Positions 26,255 to 34,518 of a stretch of 64,000 bases of DNA are shown here, piece after piece. The DNA lies in assembly GCF_041058985.1 (NCBI RefSeq), contig NZ_JBEHZE010000001.1, forward strand, positions 2,108,001 to 2,172,000, read 5' to 3'. The notes below the pieces were generated by a model, which had not been told where the DNA came from, did no database searches, and was given only the letters and a program-made list of their open reading frames with translations. Made by a program: the position numbers and the translations under genes. How positions within the stretch are numbered: position 1 is the first letter of the stretch; each line of letters starts with the position of its first letter. This DNA is from Hyphococcus lacteus (GTDB taxonomy: Bacteria > Pseudomonadota > Alphaproteobacteria > Caulobacterales > Parvularculaceae).

Positions 26255-27242
26255 AGGCGACGCTGATTTGCGGTGCAGCCTCGGGTAGATCTTCGCCAAA
26301 TGCGCGTTGATAAAACTCGGCCACTGTCGGGCGTTCAAGTTCGTCACACTTATTTAGGAATGTCACGCGGAATGAGTATCCGATATTTTGGAATATTTCC
26401 GCATTTTGCGCCCACGTAATCACTGTTCGTGGGCTCATGACTGTTGAAATATCACCGGCGATAAATGCATTGCGGGTCATATCGGCGACACGGACCATGG
26501 CGTCGATCGCTTTGCGGCCTTCTTCGGAATCATAAAGCGGCACTTTGGCGATAACGATTTCGGTTTCTTCCTCGTGGGACAAATAATTCAACGTTGTCAC
26601 GATCGACCAACGGTCCATTTGGCCTTGGTTGATTTGTTGTGTGCCGTGATAAAGCCCCGTGGTGTCACCAAGGCCAATAGTATTTGTCGTTGAGAATAGG
26701 CGGAACGATGGGTTTGGTGTCAGGACTTTGTTTTGGTCGAGCAGCGTAAGACGCCCTTCAGCCTCTAGAACGCGCTGGATGACGAACATCACATCTGGGC
26801 GGCCTGCATCATATTCGTCAAACACAAGTGCCACAGGGCGCTGAAATGCCCACGGTAGTATGCCCTCTTTGAACGCGGTGACCTGTAAGCCATTTTCTAC
26901 GACGATGGCATCCTTGCCAATCAAATCGATCCGACTCACGTGGCTATCGAGATTAATACGAATGCATGGCCAGTTCAGACGGGCTGCGACCTGTTCAATA
27001 TGGGTCGATTTACCGGTGCCGTGGTAGCCCTGAACCATCACCCGGCGATTATGGGCAAAGCCTGCGAGAATTGCCGTCGTGGTTTCGGGGTCGAAGCGAT
27101 ACGATTCATCAATCGGTGGCACATAGGAATTGGGCTTAGAAAATGCCGGAATTTCAATATCTAGATCTACGCCAAATGTTTCCTTGGCGGAAACCATGGT
27201 GTCAGGCTTTTCGAAAAACGTATCATCGGTAATCACAGTCAT
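26253..27242 (-). CDS. cobS: cobaltochelatase subunit CobS (AAA+ ATPase)
   Basis: This 329-residue MoxR-type AAA+ protein has Walker A 'GYHGTGKST' (residues 72-80), Walker B 'VALVFDEYD' and sensor region 'LFSTTNTIG'. It matches CobS, the ATPase partner of CobT/CobN that inserts cobalt in aerobic B12 synthesis. Other cob genes are absent here. In many alphaproteobacteria cobS sits apart with a J-domain gene and bolA, as here. A terminator (27384-27413) separates it from the upstream J-domain gene, so it is probably transcribed alone. Confidence 0.9.
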   Translation of the reverse strand: MTVITDDTFFEKPDTMVSAKETFGVDLDIEIPAFSKPNSYVPPIDESYRFDPETTTAILAGFAHNRRVMVQGYHGTGKSTHIEQVAARLNWPCIRINLDSHVSRIDLIGKDAIVVENGLQVTAFKEGILPWAFQRPVALVFDEYDAGRPDVMFVIQRVLEAEGRLTLLDQNKVLTPNPSFRLFSTTNTIGLGDTTGLYHGTQQINQGQMDRWSIVTTLNYLSHEEETEIVIAKVPLYDSEEGRKAIDAMVRVADMTRNAFIAGDISTVMSPRTVITWAQNAEIFQNIGYSFRVTFLNKCDELERPTVAEFYQRAFGEDLPEAAPQISVA

Positions 27243-27383
27243 GGACGGCTCTTTTTCTTTTGCACATGCGAGCGCGGACCCTCGCGCGAAAGGCGCGTCG
27301 TGACAAGTACCTAAGGCATATCGGTTAGGGGCTTGAGGGCGATCAAATTGACGCGCCAGATAGATACTAGCGGGTCGGAAAGC

Positions 27384-27413
27384 AAAAAAGCAGCACCGAA
27401 GGGTGCCGCTTTT
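27384..27413 (-). terminator. intrinsic terminator after the J-domain gene
   Basis: On the minus strand, GCGGCACCC, a TTCG turn and GTGCTGC form a short stem followed directly by six T. It lies 25-54 bases past the stop of the J-domain gene. Confidence 0.8.
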
Positions 27414-27437
27414 GGTATTGACGATATTTGCCTAGAC

Positions 27438-28073
27438 TTAGAGAAACTGCGCTTTTTTCAAGATGGTATGGGCTTTGACCACATCGGCTAACTGCTGCTC
27501 GGCGCTTCTGTCGCCGCCATTGGAATCGGGGTGGAAGCGCCGGACCAATTCCGCGTACCGACGGCGAATCTCAGATCCGGTCGCGTTGTATTGAAGGGCC
27601 ATGGTGTCAAACGCGCCAACTTGCATTTTGGTTAGCTTCTTGCCGCCACGATAGTGGCCGCGTTCGGCGGCGCGTTCCTTGGCTTCTTCGGCCATAAGCC
27701 CGAAAGCGTCGTCCGCATCGGCTGGACCACGAGCATTTGCGGCCGCTCTGGCGCGATCATTTTTGCCCATCGACCAAGTTGGCCGGTCGCCATATTGGCT
27801 CGCTTGCCTGACTTTGGCGGCTTCGTCATCGGAGAGGCCGTCAAAATAGTTCCAGTTCCGATTATGGTCGCGCGCGTGGGCAAGGCATAGCCATACTCGC
27901 TCGCGCGGCTCTCTCGGTGATTTGGGAAGGCTACAGGCGGCCTTCTCTTCGCAGTCGTCAGCTGCACATGAATGATCACCCGGATCTGACCATGCGGGCG
28001 GTTTCTTGCTTCTGCCGGGTGGTTTGACTCTGATGTCAAAGCCCAGGCGCGGTTTGTATTCTTTCTGAGTCAT
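27438..28073 (-). CDS. J-domain (DnaJ-like) protein of the bolA-cobS neighbourhood
   Basis: This 211-residue protein has a C-terminal J domain (about 148-211) containing 'RRFHPDSNGGDRS' with the HPD motif that stimulates Hsp70 ATPase. The N-terminal part has four cysteines ('CAADDCEEKAACSLP') and 'VWLCLAHARDHNRNWNYF', possibly a small metal site. There is no Gly/Phe region or DnaJ zinc domain, so it is a specialised J protein with unknown client. ATG 28073 is taken over a GTG 11 residues upstream. It is divergent from bolA across 72 bases. Confidence 0.8.
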   Translation of the reverse strand: MTQKEYKPRLGFDIRVKPPGRSKKPPAWSDPGDHSCAADDCEEKAACSLPKSPREPRERVWLCLAHARDHNRNWNYFDGLSDDEAAKVRQASQYGDRPTWSMGKNDRARAAANARGPADADDAFGLMAEEAKERAAERGHYRGGKKLTKMQVGAFDTMALQYNATGSEIRRRYAELVRRFHPDSNGGDRSAEQQLADVVKAHTILKKAQFL

Positions 28074-28145
28074 AGCCCTAATATGATGCGCGTTGCGTCT
28101 TGACACAATCTTGACGTCTGTGCCTCTTATGGTGTGTCTGGGGAC

Positions 28146-28427
28146 ATGTCAGTTTCAGAAACAATTCGCAATAAATTAATCCAGTCTCTCCAGCCCGAAC
28201 GGGTGGAGGTGATTGATGAATCCCACCTTCATGCGGGCCATGCAGGCGCAAGGGAGGGCGGAGAGTCACATTTCCGTGTCTTCATTGTCTCAGCAAAATT
28301 TGAAGGTGCCTCGCGTGTGACACGGCAGCGCATGGTGAATGCTGCGCTCCGCAAAGAGCTGGCGGGTCCGGTTCACGCACTTGCCATGAAAACGCTCACG
28401 CCCGTTGAAGCGGAGCAAGAAGATTAA
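28146..28427 (+). CDS. bolA: BolA family protein
   Basis: This 93-residue BolA-fold protein has the characteristic 'HLHAGHAGAREGGESHFRV', with the histidines that coordinate a 2Fe-2S cluster with monothiol glutaredoxins, and 'SRVTRQRMVNAAL' in the helix-turn-helix-like part. BolA proteins act in iron sensing and iron-sulfur trafficking. The start at ATG 28146 is preceded by GGGG. A GTG four codons earlier is possible. It is followed after 43 bases by the rhomboid gene. Confidence 0.9.
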   Translation: MSVSETIRNKLIQSLQPERVEVIDESHLHAGHAGAREGGESHFRVFIVSAKFEGASRVTRQRMVNAALRKELAGPVHALAMKTLTPVEAEQED

Positions 28428-28470
28428 AAAAGTTGCGCCACAATCATTTTAACGAACAAGAGAAACAAGA

Positions 28471-29064
28471 ATGGAAATTTCTGGCGCTCCGGCGACCTAT
28501 GCTTTGGTGATCGCAAATGTGATTGCTAGCGTCTACGGACTCTCATTCGATAAGGGGTTTGTTGCGAGTTATCTGTTTAATGTTGGTGCATTGAAAAACG
28601 CCAAACAGCATTATCGCATTTTCACATCATCCTTTTTACACGGCGACTATTTTCATCTGTTGTTTAATATGATGACGCTGTTGATCTTTGGGCCCGTCGT
28701 TGAAAAAGTGCTTGGTACGGATGGTTTCTTGGTCGTCTATTTCGGTGCAATTCTCGCAAGCGGAATTATTTCATTTTATGTAAATAAGGAAAATTTATCA
28801 TACAGTTCGCTTGGGGCGTCTGATGGCATATCGGGGGTGATATTATCGTTTTGTATGTTTGCGCCGTTGTCGCCAATCTATTTCTTGTTTGTGCCATTTC
28901 CAATTCCTGCCTTTATCTATGGTGGTTTGTTCATTGTGATATCGGCAAAGATGATGGGTGGTGGCGGCCGCACCGCACATGAAGGGCATCTGGGCGGTGC
29001 CTTGGCGGGTCTGATTTTGACATTGATGATGAAGCCAGAAGTACTGAGTAACCTTTTTGGCTAA
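28471..29064 (+). CDS. rhomboid-family intramembrane serine protease
   Basis: This 197-residue six-helix membrane protein has 'HGDYFHLLFNMMTL' (the HxxxxHLxxN helix), 'SLGASDGISGV' with the nucleophile Ser117, and 'EGHLGGALAG' with catalytic His173. The usual GxSG reads G-A-S-D here, a substitution worth noting but compatible with activity. It probably cleaves single-span membrane proteins within the bilayer, with unknown substrates. The single-pass protein encoded 145 bases downstream is one candidate. Confidence 0.85.
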   Translation: MEISGAPATYALVIANVIASVYGLSFDKGFVASYLFNVGALKNAKQHYRIFTSSFLHGDYFHLLFNMMTLLIFGPVVEKVLGTDGFLVVYFGAILASGIISFYVNKENLSYSSLGASDGISGVILSFCMFAPLSPIYFLFVPFPIPAFIYGGLFIVISAKMMGGGGRTAHEGHLGGALAGLILTLMMKPEVLSNLFG

Positions 29065-29209
29065 AGTAGTTCTGTGATGGCTTACAATAAATCTAGGTAT
29101 TACAGGTCCATATAGGGGGACTTGCCTATGTTAACCGAAGTTGTTGAGATTGTTCCCATCGACACTGGTCGTGTTATAGTTACCGATAGTGGGCATACGG
29201 GGATATTTA

Positions 29210-29584
29210 ATGGGGCGCGAAAAGTTACCTCACGGGGTGCCATCCGATAATATGAACATGTCCTATGGTGCGCGTGAGCGCGCTGATGTGCCGGACGTAG
29301 CGACTCCAAAATTCGAGAACTCTGTAACAGCGCCCTCTACTTTGGAATTTGGCGCACGCGAAAAGCGAGATTTAGCTGAATCTGATACCGATTCATACAG
29401 GCGCACCGATGACGATGATGATCTGGACCATGAACCAGCGATACCGGTGTGGGTATTGATCTCCATCGCAATCGCATTTCTGTTGGTTGGCTTGGGGGCA
29501 TATCTAGTCTCGCACAACAATGAACCAATGCCACGTTGTGAAAACCAACCCGAATGGAACCAATATAACTGCAAGGTCCGTTAG
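29210..29584 (+). CDS. single-pass membrane protein of unknown function
   Basis: This 124-residue product was not recognised. The N-terminal 75 residues are hydrophilic and charged, with an Asp run (about 67-71). One hydrophobic helix (about 80-100) follows, then a short tail with two cysteines ('PRCENQPEWNQYNCKVR'), probably on the periplasmic side. The start at ATG 29210 has GGGGA eight bases upstream. The stop overlaps the convergent matrixin-like gene by four bases. The tail cysteines and the preceding rhomboid gene suggest, without proof, a protein trimmed or disulfide-bonded outside the cytoplasm. Confidence 0.6.
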   Translation: MGREKLPHGVPSDNMNMSYGARERADVPDVATPKFENSVTAPSTLEFGAREKRDLAESDTDSYRRTDDDDDLDHEPAIPVWVLISIAIAFLLVGLGAYLVSHNNEPMPRCENQPEWNQYNCKVR

Positions 29585-30303
29585 CGGAGCGGCGTTTGTT
29601 CGGCGGTTGCTAGTGTATTATGTGAAAGCGTCGGCATTCCATATAATCTGCGTACGCCGTCAATATCGCCTTGCTGTAAATCTGCGAATGCTTCGCCATA
29701 ATTAAATGACATGATTTGCCCAAAAGGACTGGCATGATTTAATCCGATCGCATGACCAATCTCATGGGTGAGTGTATATTGAAGGTCTTGACCATTTTCA
29801 TTTTTGCCAAACCCAACGTTCCAAACTTTATTAGTGCTGAGGCAAACTAAACCGCGTGTTATTGTATCAACTTCTACGCCTGAGGGCACGCTTAATACAT
29901 CCGCATGGGCCCATCCATGATTGCCGAGATCAGACCCGATTAAAATATCCGCGACTTCGGTGTGGTCGGTTTTGCGAAAGCGGATTCCGGAAACAGATTC
30001 CCACATTGCAAAAGCATTGGTCGCCGCAGCCAGAAATTCACTTTCTGGGATCTTATTGTTTTCAAGTATGGGGGTGAGGCTGCCTGTCGTTTGGCAATTA
30101 CGCGCGTCGTCAAACTGTGTGGGTTCGGTGATGAAGCCGTAAGTTAACTCGGTTGCGGTGCCGAGCGTCGGCTCGCCCCATTTCACAACACGACCGTCTA
30201 ACTTTAGCAAGCGATAGCTAGATTGAGTGTCGGGCTGGGCCCATACAATTTGCGGAACGAGAAGCGATGAGAGCGCTAACAGAGACAATTTACGCAACAA
30301 CAC
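29581..30303 (-). CDS. secreted matrixin-like zinc metalloprotease
   Basis: This 240-residue protein has a signal peptide (cleavage about after 'VWA', residue 22) and the metzincin zinc motif 'HEIGHAIGLNH' (His180, Glu181, His184, His190), followed by a Met-turn 'IMSF'. This fits the matrixin (M10A) group of exported proteases. No separate prodomain or cysteine switch is evident. Two cysteines (about 70 and 154) could form a disulfide. It is convergent with the small membrane protein gene. Confidence 0.85.
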   Translation of the reverse strand: MLLRKLSLLALSSLLVPQIVWAQPDTQSSYRLLKLDGRVVKWGEPTLGTATELTYGFITEPTQFDDARNCQTTGSLTPILENNKIPESEFLAAATNAFAMWESVSGIRFRKTDHTEVADILIGSDLGNHGWAHADVLSVPSGVEVDTITRGLVCLSTNKVWNVGFGKNENGQDLQYTLTHEIGHAIGLNHASPFGQIMSFNYGEAFADLQQGDIDGVRRLYGMPTLSHNTLATAEQTPLR

Positions 30304-30619
30304 AAACCTCTGAGAGTTAAGCGAATGGTTTAGTTATGTTACTCAGAGTTAATGTTGCGACTTGTTCATGTCAATCACTTCAAAGCGGTGGAAACATTAA
30401 ATTTTCAATCGGCATTTCGCGAAGGTCCATTCTCGCTATTGTAACAATAGATCACTATACGGATTGAATGGTATTTTATGCACCTAAAATAAGTTCCAAA
30501 TAAACAGCTATTTAGAACATGAATTTGTCTCCACTTCTAAACCATCGTTAACTGGAAAGTCAGCACAGAACCAACATATGTTTTTTTGTGAGCGGGGAAA
30601 CAAACAAAGGAGTATTCAA
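30304..30619. other. 316-base intergenic region upstream of the PRC-barrel gene
   Basis: No gene is seen. The stretch is AT-rich and serves as promoter region for the matrixin-like gene (minus) and the PRC-barrel gene (plus). A near-consensus CtrA-like site, CTAA-N7-TTAAC, lies at 30537-30552, and AAGGAG precedes the PRC-barrel start. No confident -35/-10 pair was found. Confidence 0.4.
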
Positions 30620-31024
30620 ATGTCGAAAACTTTTATGTCTGCCTCAGCCCTTGCAATTCTCGCAGCCGCTGCAATCACTCCTGCGAGCGCGCAAGATGTT
30701 CCTCAATATACACAAGAAATGCCAGCCTCTAGCGCCGAAGTTGATGCAAACGTCAATCTTGAGACTGCTCAACTAACAGGTAAAAGCATTTATGACCTAG
30801 ACGGACAAGAAGTTGGTACCGTCGCAGAAGTTGTGACCGCAGAAGACGGAACAGAAAAAGCGGTTATCTCTGTTGGTACTTTCCTTGGGATTGGATCAAA
30901 AGAGATTGCAGTTCCGGTGTCTGATCTTGAAGCTAAAGCTGATGGTTCAGGTTATAGCCTGACATTAACTGCCGATGAGATTGAAGCTGCTCCGGCATAT
31001 GAAGGCGATACAGGTGCGATGTAA
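30620..31024 (+). CDS. exported PRC-barrel domain protein
   Basis: This 134-residue protein has a signal peptide (residues 1-25, ending 'TPASA') and one PRC-barrel-like domain (about 50-115: 'LTGKSIYDLDGQEVGTVAEVV', 'SVGTFLGIGSKEIAVPVSDLE'). The start at 30620 has AAGGAG upstream, and a longer in-frame start at 30578 has none. Similar periplasmic PRC-barrel proteins are common in alphaproteobacteria and often stress-induced. The exact role is unknown. It ends at a strong terminator and is probably monocistronic. Confidence 0.8.
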   Translation: MSKTFMSASALAILAAAAITPASAQDVPQYTQEMPASSAEVDANVNLETAQLTGKSIYDLDGQEVGTVAEVVTAEDGTEKAVISVGTFLGIGSKEIAVPVSDLEAKADGSGYSLTLTADEIEAAPAYEGDTGAM

Positions 31025-31052
31025 GCTAAGTAAATTAACTAGGCATTATAAG

Positions 31053-31083
31053 AGGCGGCGAGTTCAGGCTCGCCGCCTTTTTT
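31053..31083 (+). terminator. intrinsic terminator after the PRC-barrel gene
   Basis: AGGCGGCGAG, a six-base loop, CTCGCCGCCT and a T-run form a ten-base-pair GC-rich stem ending ten bases before the convergent J-domain gene. Confidence 0.92.
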
Positions 31084-31092
31084 CACAACTGA

Positions 31093-31635
31093 TTAAGCCA
31101 TGCGTATGGTTTTGTTTTCACGTTCTTGCATAATTTTTCGGTAGGCATAATTCACTTTTTGCGTGGCAAGCACCGCTGCTTTTTCGATATCCTCATCAAG
31201 GCAAAGCGATGCTAAAGCATCCGGGTGCACGGCTTTAATTCTGGCTTTGTAGGCGGAACGTATTTCTTCAATGTTTGCGTCACGGGCGACCCGCAACAAA
31301 ATATACGGATCGTATGACGCTAATGTCTGCTTTTTTGCCTCTGGTTGTGCGTCATGCTTTTTATCGAAACATTCGCCCTTTAGGTCTGGTTTTTCGGTTT
31401 CGGTCGATTGTTCGACAAGGGATTTGATTTGGGTCTTGGCGACAATCATGGTCTCGCCGCCGTCTAAACGCACGGGAATAAATGCACGGGAATCGTTCAA
31501 AAGGTCTGACGCGCGTTCCCCGAGGCTAGTGTAAACAATGGCATTGATTGGTTCGACCGTGTCAGTCATTTGCAAAAAGACATTAATCTCATTGCGGTGA
31601 CGGAATGTGCGCGCTTTGCTGTCGAACGTACTCAT
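31093..31635 (-). CDS. J-domain protein
   Basis: This 180-residue protein has a C-terminal J domain (about 108-172) with 'ARIKAVHPDALASL', carrying the HPD motif. The N-terminal 90 residues ('SLGERASDLLNDSRAFIPVRL') look like a small beta-rich domain found in other alphaproteobacterial J proteins of this size. It would work with DnaK on unknown clients. No signal peptide or membrane segment is seen. The start was taken at 31635, but a later Met (MTDTVEP) is possible. Confidence 0.7.
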   Translation of the reverse strand: MSTFDSKARTFRHRNEINVFLQMTDTVEPINAIVYTSLGERASDLLNDSRAFIPVRLDGGETMIVAKTQIKSLVEQSTETEKPDLKGECFDKKHDAQPEAKKQTLASYDPYILLRVARDANIEEIRSAYKARIKAVHPDALASLCLDEDIEKAAVLATQKVNYAYRKIMQERENKTIRMA

Positions 31636-31713
31636 GTCGGCCTCTTTCCGTTCGGTGTGAACGGGTTCACGAGAGCCGTTGCAATAGGCTTGCCACCTTA
31701 ACCTTTAGGGAAA

Positions 31714-31920
31714 TTAACGCTGTTTTGCTGGCGCATTCATCCATTGGAGCAAGTATTTGGTGGGAAAAGCCCAAGCCACTCCGGCCACGATATAATATGG
31801 CACTAACAAAAGCTGATTGTGGGGGAGTCGCTCTCCCAATGCCGCCGCAGCAAAGAAATAGAGTAGCAAAGTCGGAAGAAAGAGCGAAAACCCGATCAAT
31901 TTTTTATATCGCGGCGGCAT
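31714..31920 (-). CDS. DUF2842 small membrane protein
   Basis: This 68-residue protein has two predicted membrane helices. It begins 'MPPRYKKLIGFSLFL' and ends near 'YLLQWMNAP', the pattern of DUF2842, a small alphaproteobacterial family often encoded beside heme A synthase. The start at 31920 fits that family N-terminus. The frame is open upstream, but that part is arginine-rich and unlike the family. It is divergent from ctaA. Confidence 0.78.
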   Translation of the reverse strand: MPPRYKKLIGFSLFLPTLLLYFFAAAALGERLPHNQLLLVPYYIVAGVAWAFPTKYLLQWMNAPAKQR

Positions 31921-32062
31921 GGCGCAGGTCCAAATCCTTTGGCGCTGTGCGGGCGCGACGCGGGGTCGCGGGCGGCGGAAGCGCAAATGTCCTAAAGCTT
32001 AGATTAGGCCTCTAGCAGCAAATGAATAGCTGCGCAAAATTCGAGAAAGATAGAACGCTGAA

Positions 32063-33091
32063 ATGACACAATCCGGTGCAACTTCCCCAGCGGCAGCGCG
32101 CCGCATCGCGATATGGCTTTTCATAATGTGTGCCCTTGTGGCCTTGATGGTTATTGTCGGCGGCGCAACGCGTCTGACTGACTCGGGGCTATCGATCACA
32201 GAATGGCGCCCCGTCACGGGCGCGATACCGCCGCTCAGCGAAGCGCATTGGCTTAGCGAGTTCGAGAAGTATAAAACCATTCCTGAATATGAAGAGGTCA
32301 ACTTCGGAATGACACTTCATGAATTCAAAGCGATTTATTGGTGGGAATGGGGGCACCGCTTTCTGGGCCGGCTAATCGGTATTGCGTTTTTGGTGCCGAT
32401 GATCGTCTTTATGGTGACGGGACAGGTCAAAAAACCATTGGCGCTGAAATTATTCGGTCTGTTTGCGCTTGGCGGTATGCAGGGCGTCCTCGGGTGGTGG
32501 ATGGTAAGCTCCGGGCTGGCTGATCGTGTGGATGTCAGCCAATACAGATTAGCGGCCCACCTTTCGCTTGCGGTGATTGTGTTTGCTGCGCAGTTTTGGC
32601 TGGCGCTTGATCTTTGGCCCTCAAAAATAATCTCGGTTTCTCGCAACCTGCGAATAGGTGCTAGCGCCCTGGCAGTCGGCGTTTTTGCGCAGATGGTCCT
32701 CGGCGCATTTGTTGCCGGGCTGCGCGCGGGACGAACATTTAACACGTGGCCTTTGATGGACGGGAAAATTTTCCCTGACGGATATTTTACTGCCAATCGT
32801 GAATTCAATGATCTGTTTGAGACGATGGCCGCCGTACAATTCAATCATCGGTTGGGCGCGTATATATTGGCAGCAGCCGCCATCTGGTTTTTTATTGCGG
32901 CCCGTAAAAGCCCGTTACGTCCGCGCGCGAATATGCTCGCTGCGATGATTGGTCTACAGATTTTTCTCGGGATTTGGACGGTGCTCGCCGCCACACCGAT
33001 AGGTCTTGGGTTGGCCCACCAAGCGGGTGCTATGTTGGTCTTTGCTGGAGCGCTATATGCGGCCCACGGCGCGCGTGGTCATTCGGGCTGA
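32063..33091 (+). CDS. ctaA: heme A synthase (COX15 type)
   Basis: This 342-residue membrane protein has about eight helices. It carries 'GGATRLTDSGLSITEWRPVTGAIPPL' (only the family pattern is noted), 'WWEWGHRFLGR' and 'VQFNHRLGAY' with the paired haem-ligand histidines, and 'LAHQAGAM' near the end. It oxidises heme O to heme A for cytochrome c oxidase, indicating aerobic respiration. The stop codon region overlaps the convergent lipoprotein gene by 13 bases. Confidence 0.95.
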   Translation: MTQSGATSPAAARRIAIWLFIMCALVALMVIVGGATRLTDSGLSITEWRPVTGAIPPLSEAHWLSEFEKYKTIPEYEEVNFGMTLHEFKAIYWWEWGHRFLGRLIGIAFLVPMIVFMVTGQVKKPLALKLFGLFALGGMQGVLGWWMVSSGLADRVDVSQYRLAAHLSLAVIVFAAQFWLALDLWPSKIISVSRNLRIGASALAVGVFAQMVLGAFVAGLRAGRTFNTWPLMDGKIFPDGYFTANREFNDLFETMAAVQFNHRLGAYILAAAAIWFFIAARKSPLRPRANMLAAMIGLQIFLGIWTVLAATPIGLGLAHQAGAMLVFAGALYAAHGARGHSG

Positions 33092-34206
33092 AAATTGGTC
33101 GGAATAATCAATGTGTCCTCAGTACCGCCCGGCGTCTCGCCGCGAGGCGAGACAGGCTCGCCGACGGTAACGGATAAGCCATTCATCAGGCTATTTCCCG
33201 GGATGAGACGGATCACCGGTTCGTCGACATCATTTGCGATGCCGAATGCCACAACGCCGTTGCGATATATGGCACCAAGATTAGTGCTTGTGGCATTAAA
33301 GATATTGGCCTTGCCGATCGCGGGTTGATTGCTGGCATCGTTGAATTTGAAAACCCCAAGTGCGAGCCCGGATGTGCGATCAAATGCATGAAGCATTCCC
33401 GTCGTTTGATCCAAGACAAGCACATGGCCGGAGATGGCACCATCCTCGCCAGTGGAGGTTGCCAAGATTACAATGTCACCGGCATTAGAGATGTCGCCTT
33501 TTGCAAATGGACTTTTAAAAGCATCCTTATCCGTCAAACGATAGATATTGCCGTCCTCACTGGCGAGTAGGGCGGTTCCGTCAACATCAACTGTACAACT
33601 GACGAGGTTGGCTGGCGTATCGACGCTGGTTTCGCTGGCGACGGAAATGCCGGCCTCGGTCGCAGCAAGATTAAAGATTTGAAGCTTTGATTTCTGGATC
33701 ACAAATAGGGTCGGTGCGTCGTCGGTTTGTGCGCGGCCCATACAATATCCGCGTACAGCACCCCTTATCTGAGGACCGACATCAAGCGGAATGAATGCGC
33801 GTGAGGCATTGTCTATACCATAGAAGCGAAACGCATTTTCATCCGTATCAAGAAAACTAATAAAACCTGCGGCTTGGGGGCCGCGTCCAATATAGTCCAC
33901 GGCCAGGCCTTGTGCGCTATGGTCCTCAATCCGGGAGACAGTGTTCCCGTCTTCCATATTATAGGAGGCGACACCATTTTCTGTGGCGATGATCAGCGTT
34001 CCGTTAAAAGAAAGCGTTGGATGATCCCAAAAGGCGAGGCCGGTCGCGGCACCGCCGAGATTAGGCAATTCGTCGCTAAAATTCACGGTAATTTCCACAA
34101 TCGGCTCAGGCTTTTCCAGAACCTCTTCGCGTTCTGCATCGCACGCGCTCAGCACCAAAATACCAGAAAGCGCGAAAACAGCCGTGAGATTGTGAATGAA
34201 ACGCAA
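33079..34206 (-). CDS. lipoprotein, predicted beta-propeller (phytase-like)
   Basis: This 375-residue protein is read from a TTG start at 34206, chosen because AGGAG lies seven bases before it and the next residues form a lipoprotein signal, 'FALSGILVLSACD', with the lipid-modified Cys in the LSAC lipobox. An upstream ATG at 34365 would bury this signal behind about 50 residues. The mature part has recurring beta-propeller-like blades ('HPTLSFNGTLIIATENGV', 'GYCMGRAQTDDAPTLFVI', 'AISGHVLVLDQTTGMLHAF'), resembling alkaline phytase-type propellers. The activity is not established. Confidence 0.65.
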   Translation of the reverse strand: MRFIHNLTAVFALSGILVLSACDAEREEVLEKPEPIVEITVNFSDELPNLGGAATGLAFWDHPTLSFNGTLIIATENGVASYNMEDGNTVSRIEDHSAQGLAVDYIGRGPQAAGFISFLDTDENAFRFYGIDNASRAFIPLDVGPQIRGAVRGYCMGRAQTDDAPTLFVIQKSKLQIFNLAATEAGISVASETSVDTPANLVSCTVDVDGTALLASEDGNIYRLTDKDAFKSPFAKGDISNAGDIVILATSTGEDGAISGHVLVLDQTTGMLHAFDRTSGLALGVFKFNDASNQPAIGKANIFNATSTNLGAIYRNGVVAFGIANDVDEPVIRLIPGNSLMNGLSVTVGEPVSPRGETPGGTEDTLIIPTNFQPE

Positions 34207-34518
34207 GATATTACTCCTGATTGAGGTTGCTATTTTCGGGAATGTGAAATTCCTGCCAAGTGACGCTGGTAAAGGAATGGCGAAAATTGTCTCGCTATTC
34301 AATGGGGTTACGACAATTTCAGTAACGTTCGCTCTTTTTCCACATATCACAGACGGAAGTTCCATGCAGCAAAACAGTCACTGTTCGCCATAAAGAGCCC
34401 GCTTCAACCGAGAATGGTTAATTTTAATGTGCGCAAAACGTGCACATGATGGTATAATGCACGTATCGCGATCCACATGAGCGTGGAGGCGGATTGGGGG
34501 TGTTGGGAGGTCTAAGCT
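34207..34518. other. 312-base intergenic region with operator-like palindrome
   Basis: The region is divergent promoter DNA for the TTG-start lipoprotein and the VPLPA-type protein. It contains the palindrome at 34438-34464 and a TATAAT at 34453-34458. No further gene is supported. Confidence 0.5.
34438..34464 (+). promoter_or_regulatory. operator-like palindrome over a TATAAT -10 box
   Basis: The inverted repeat ACGTGCA (34438-34444) / TGCACGT (34458-34464) has a 13-base spacer, placing half-sites 20 bases apart (two helical turns). TATAAT (34453-34458) sits in the spacer and touches the right arm, 60 bases before the VPLPA-type gene. A dimeric repressor bound here would block the promoter. 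No good -35 hexamer was seen at 17 bases, which fits an activator-dependent promoter too. Confidence 0.5.

Noticed and set aside
30578..30619. Longer start for the PRC-barrel protein
   Set aside because: AAGGAG is placed for ATG 30620 and the signal peptide begins there; the upstream extension has no RBS.
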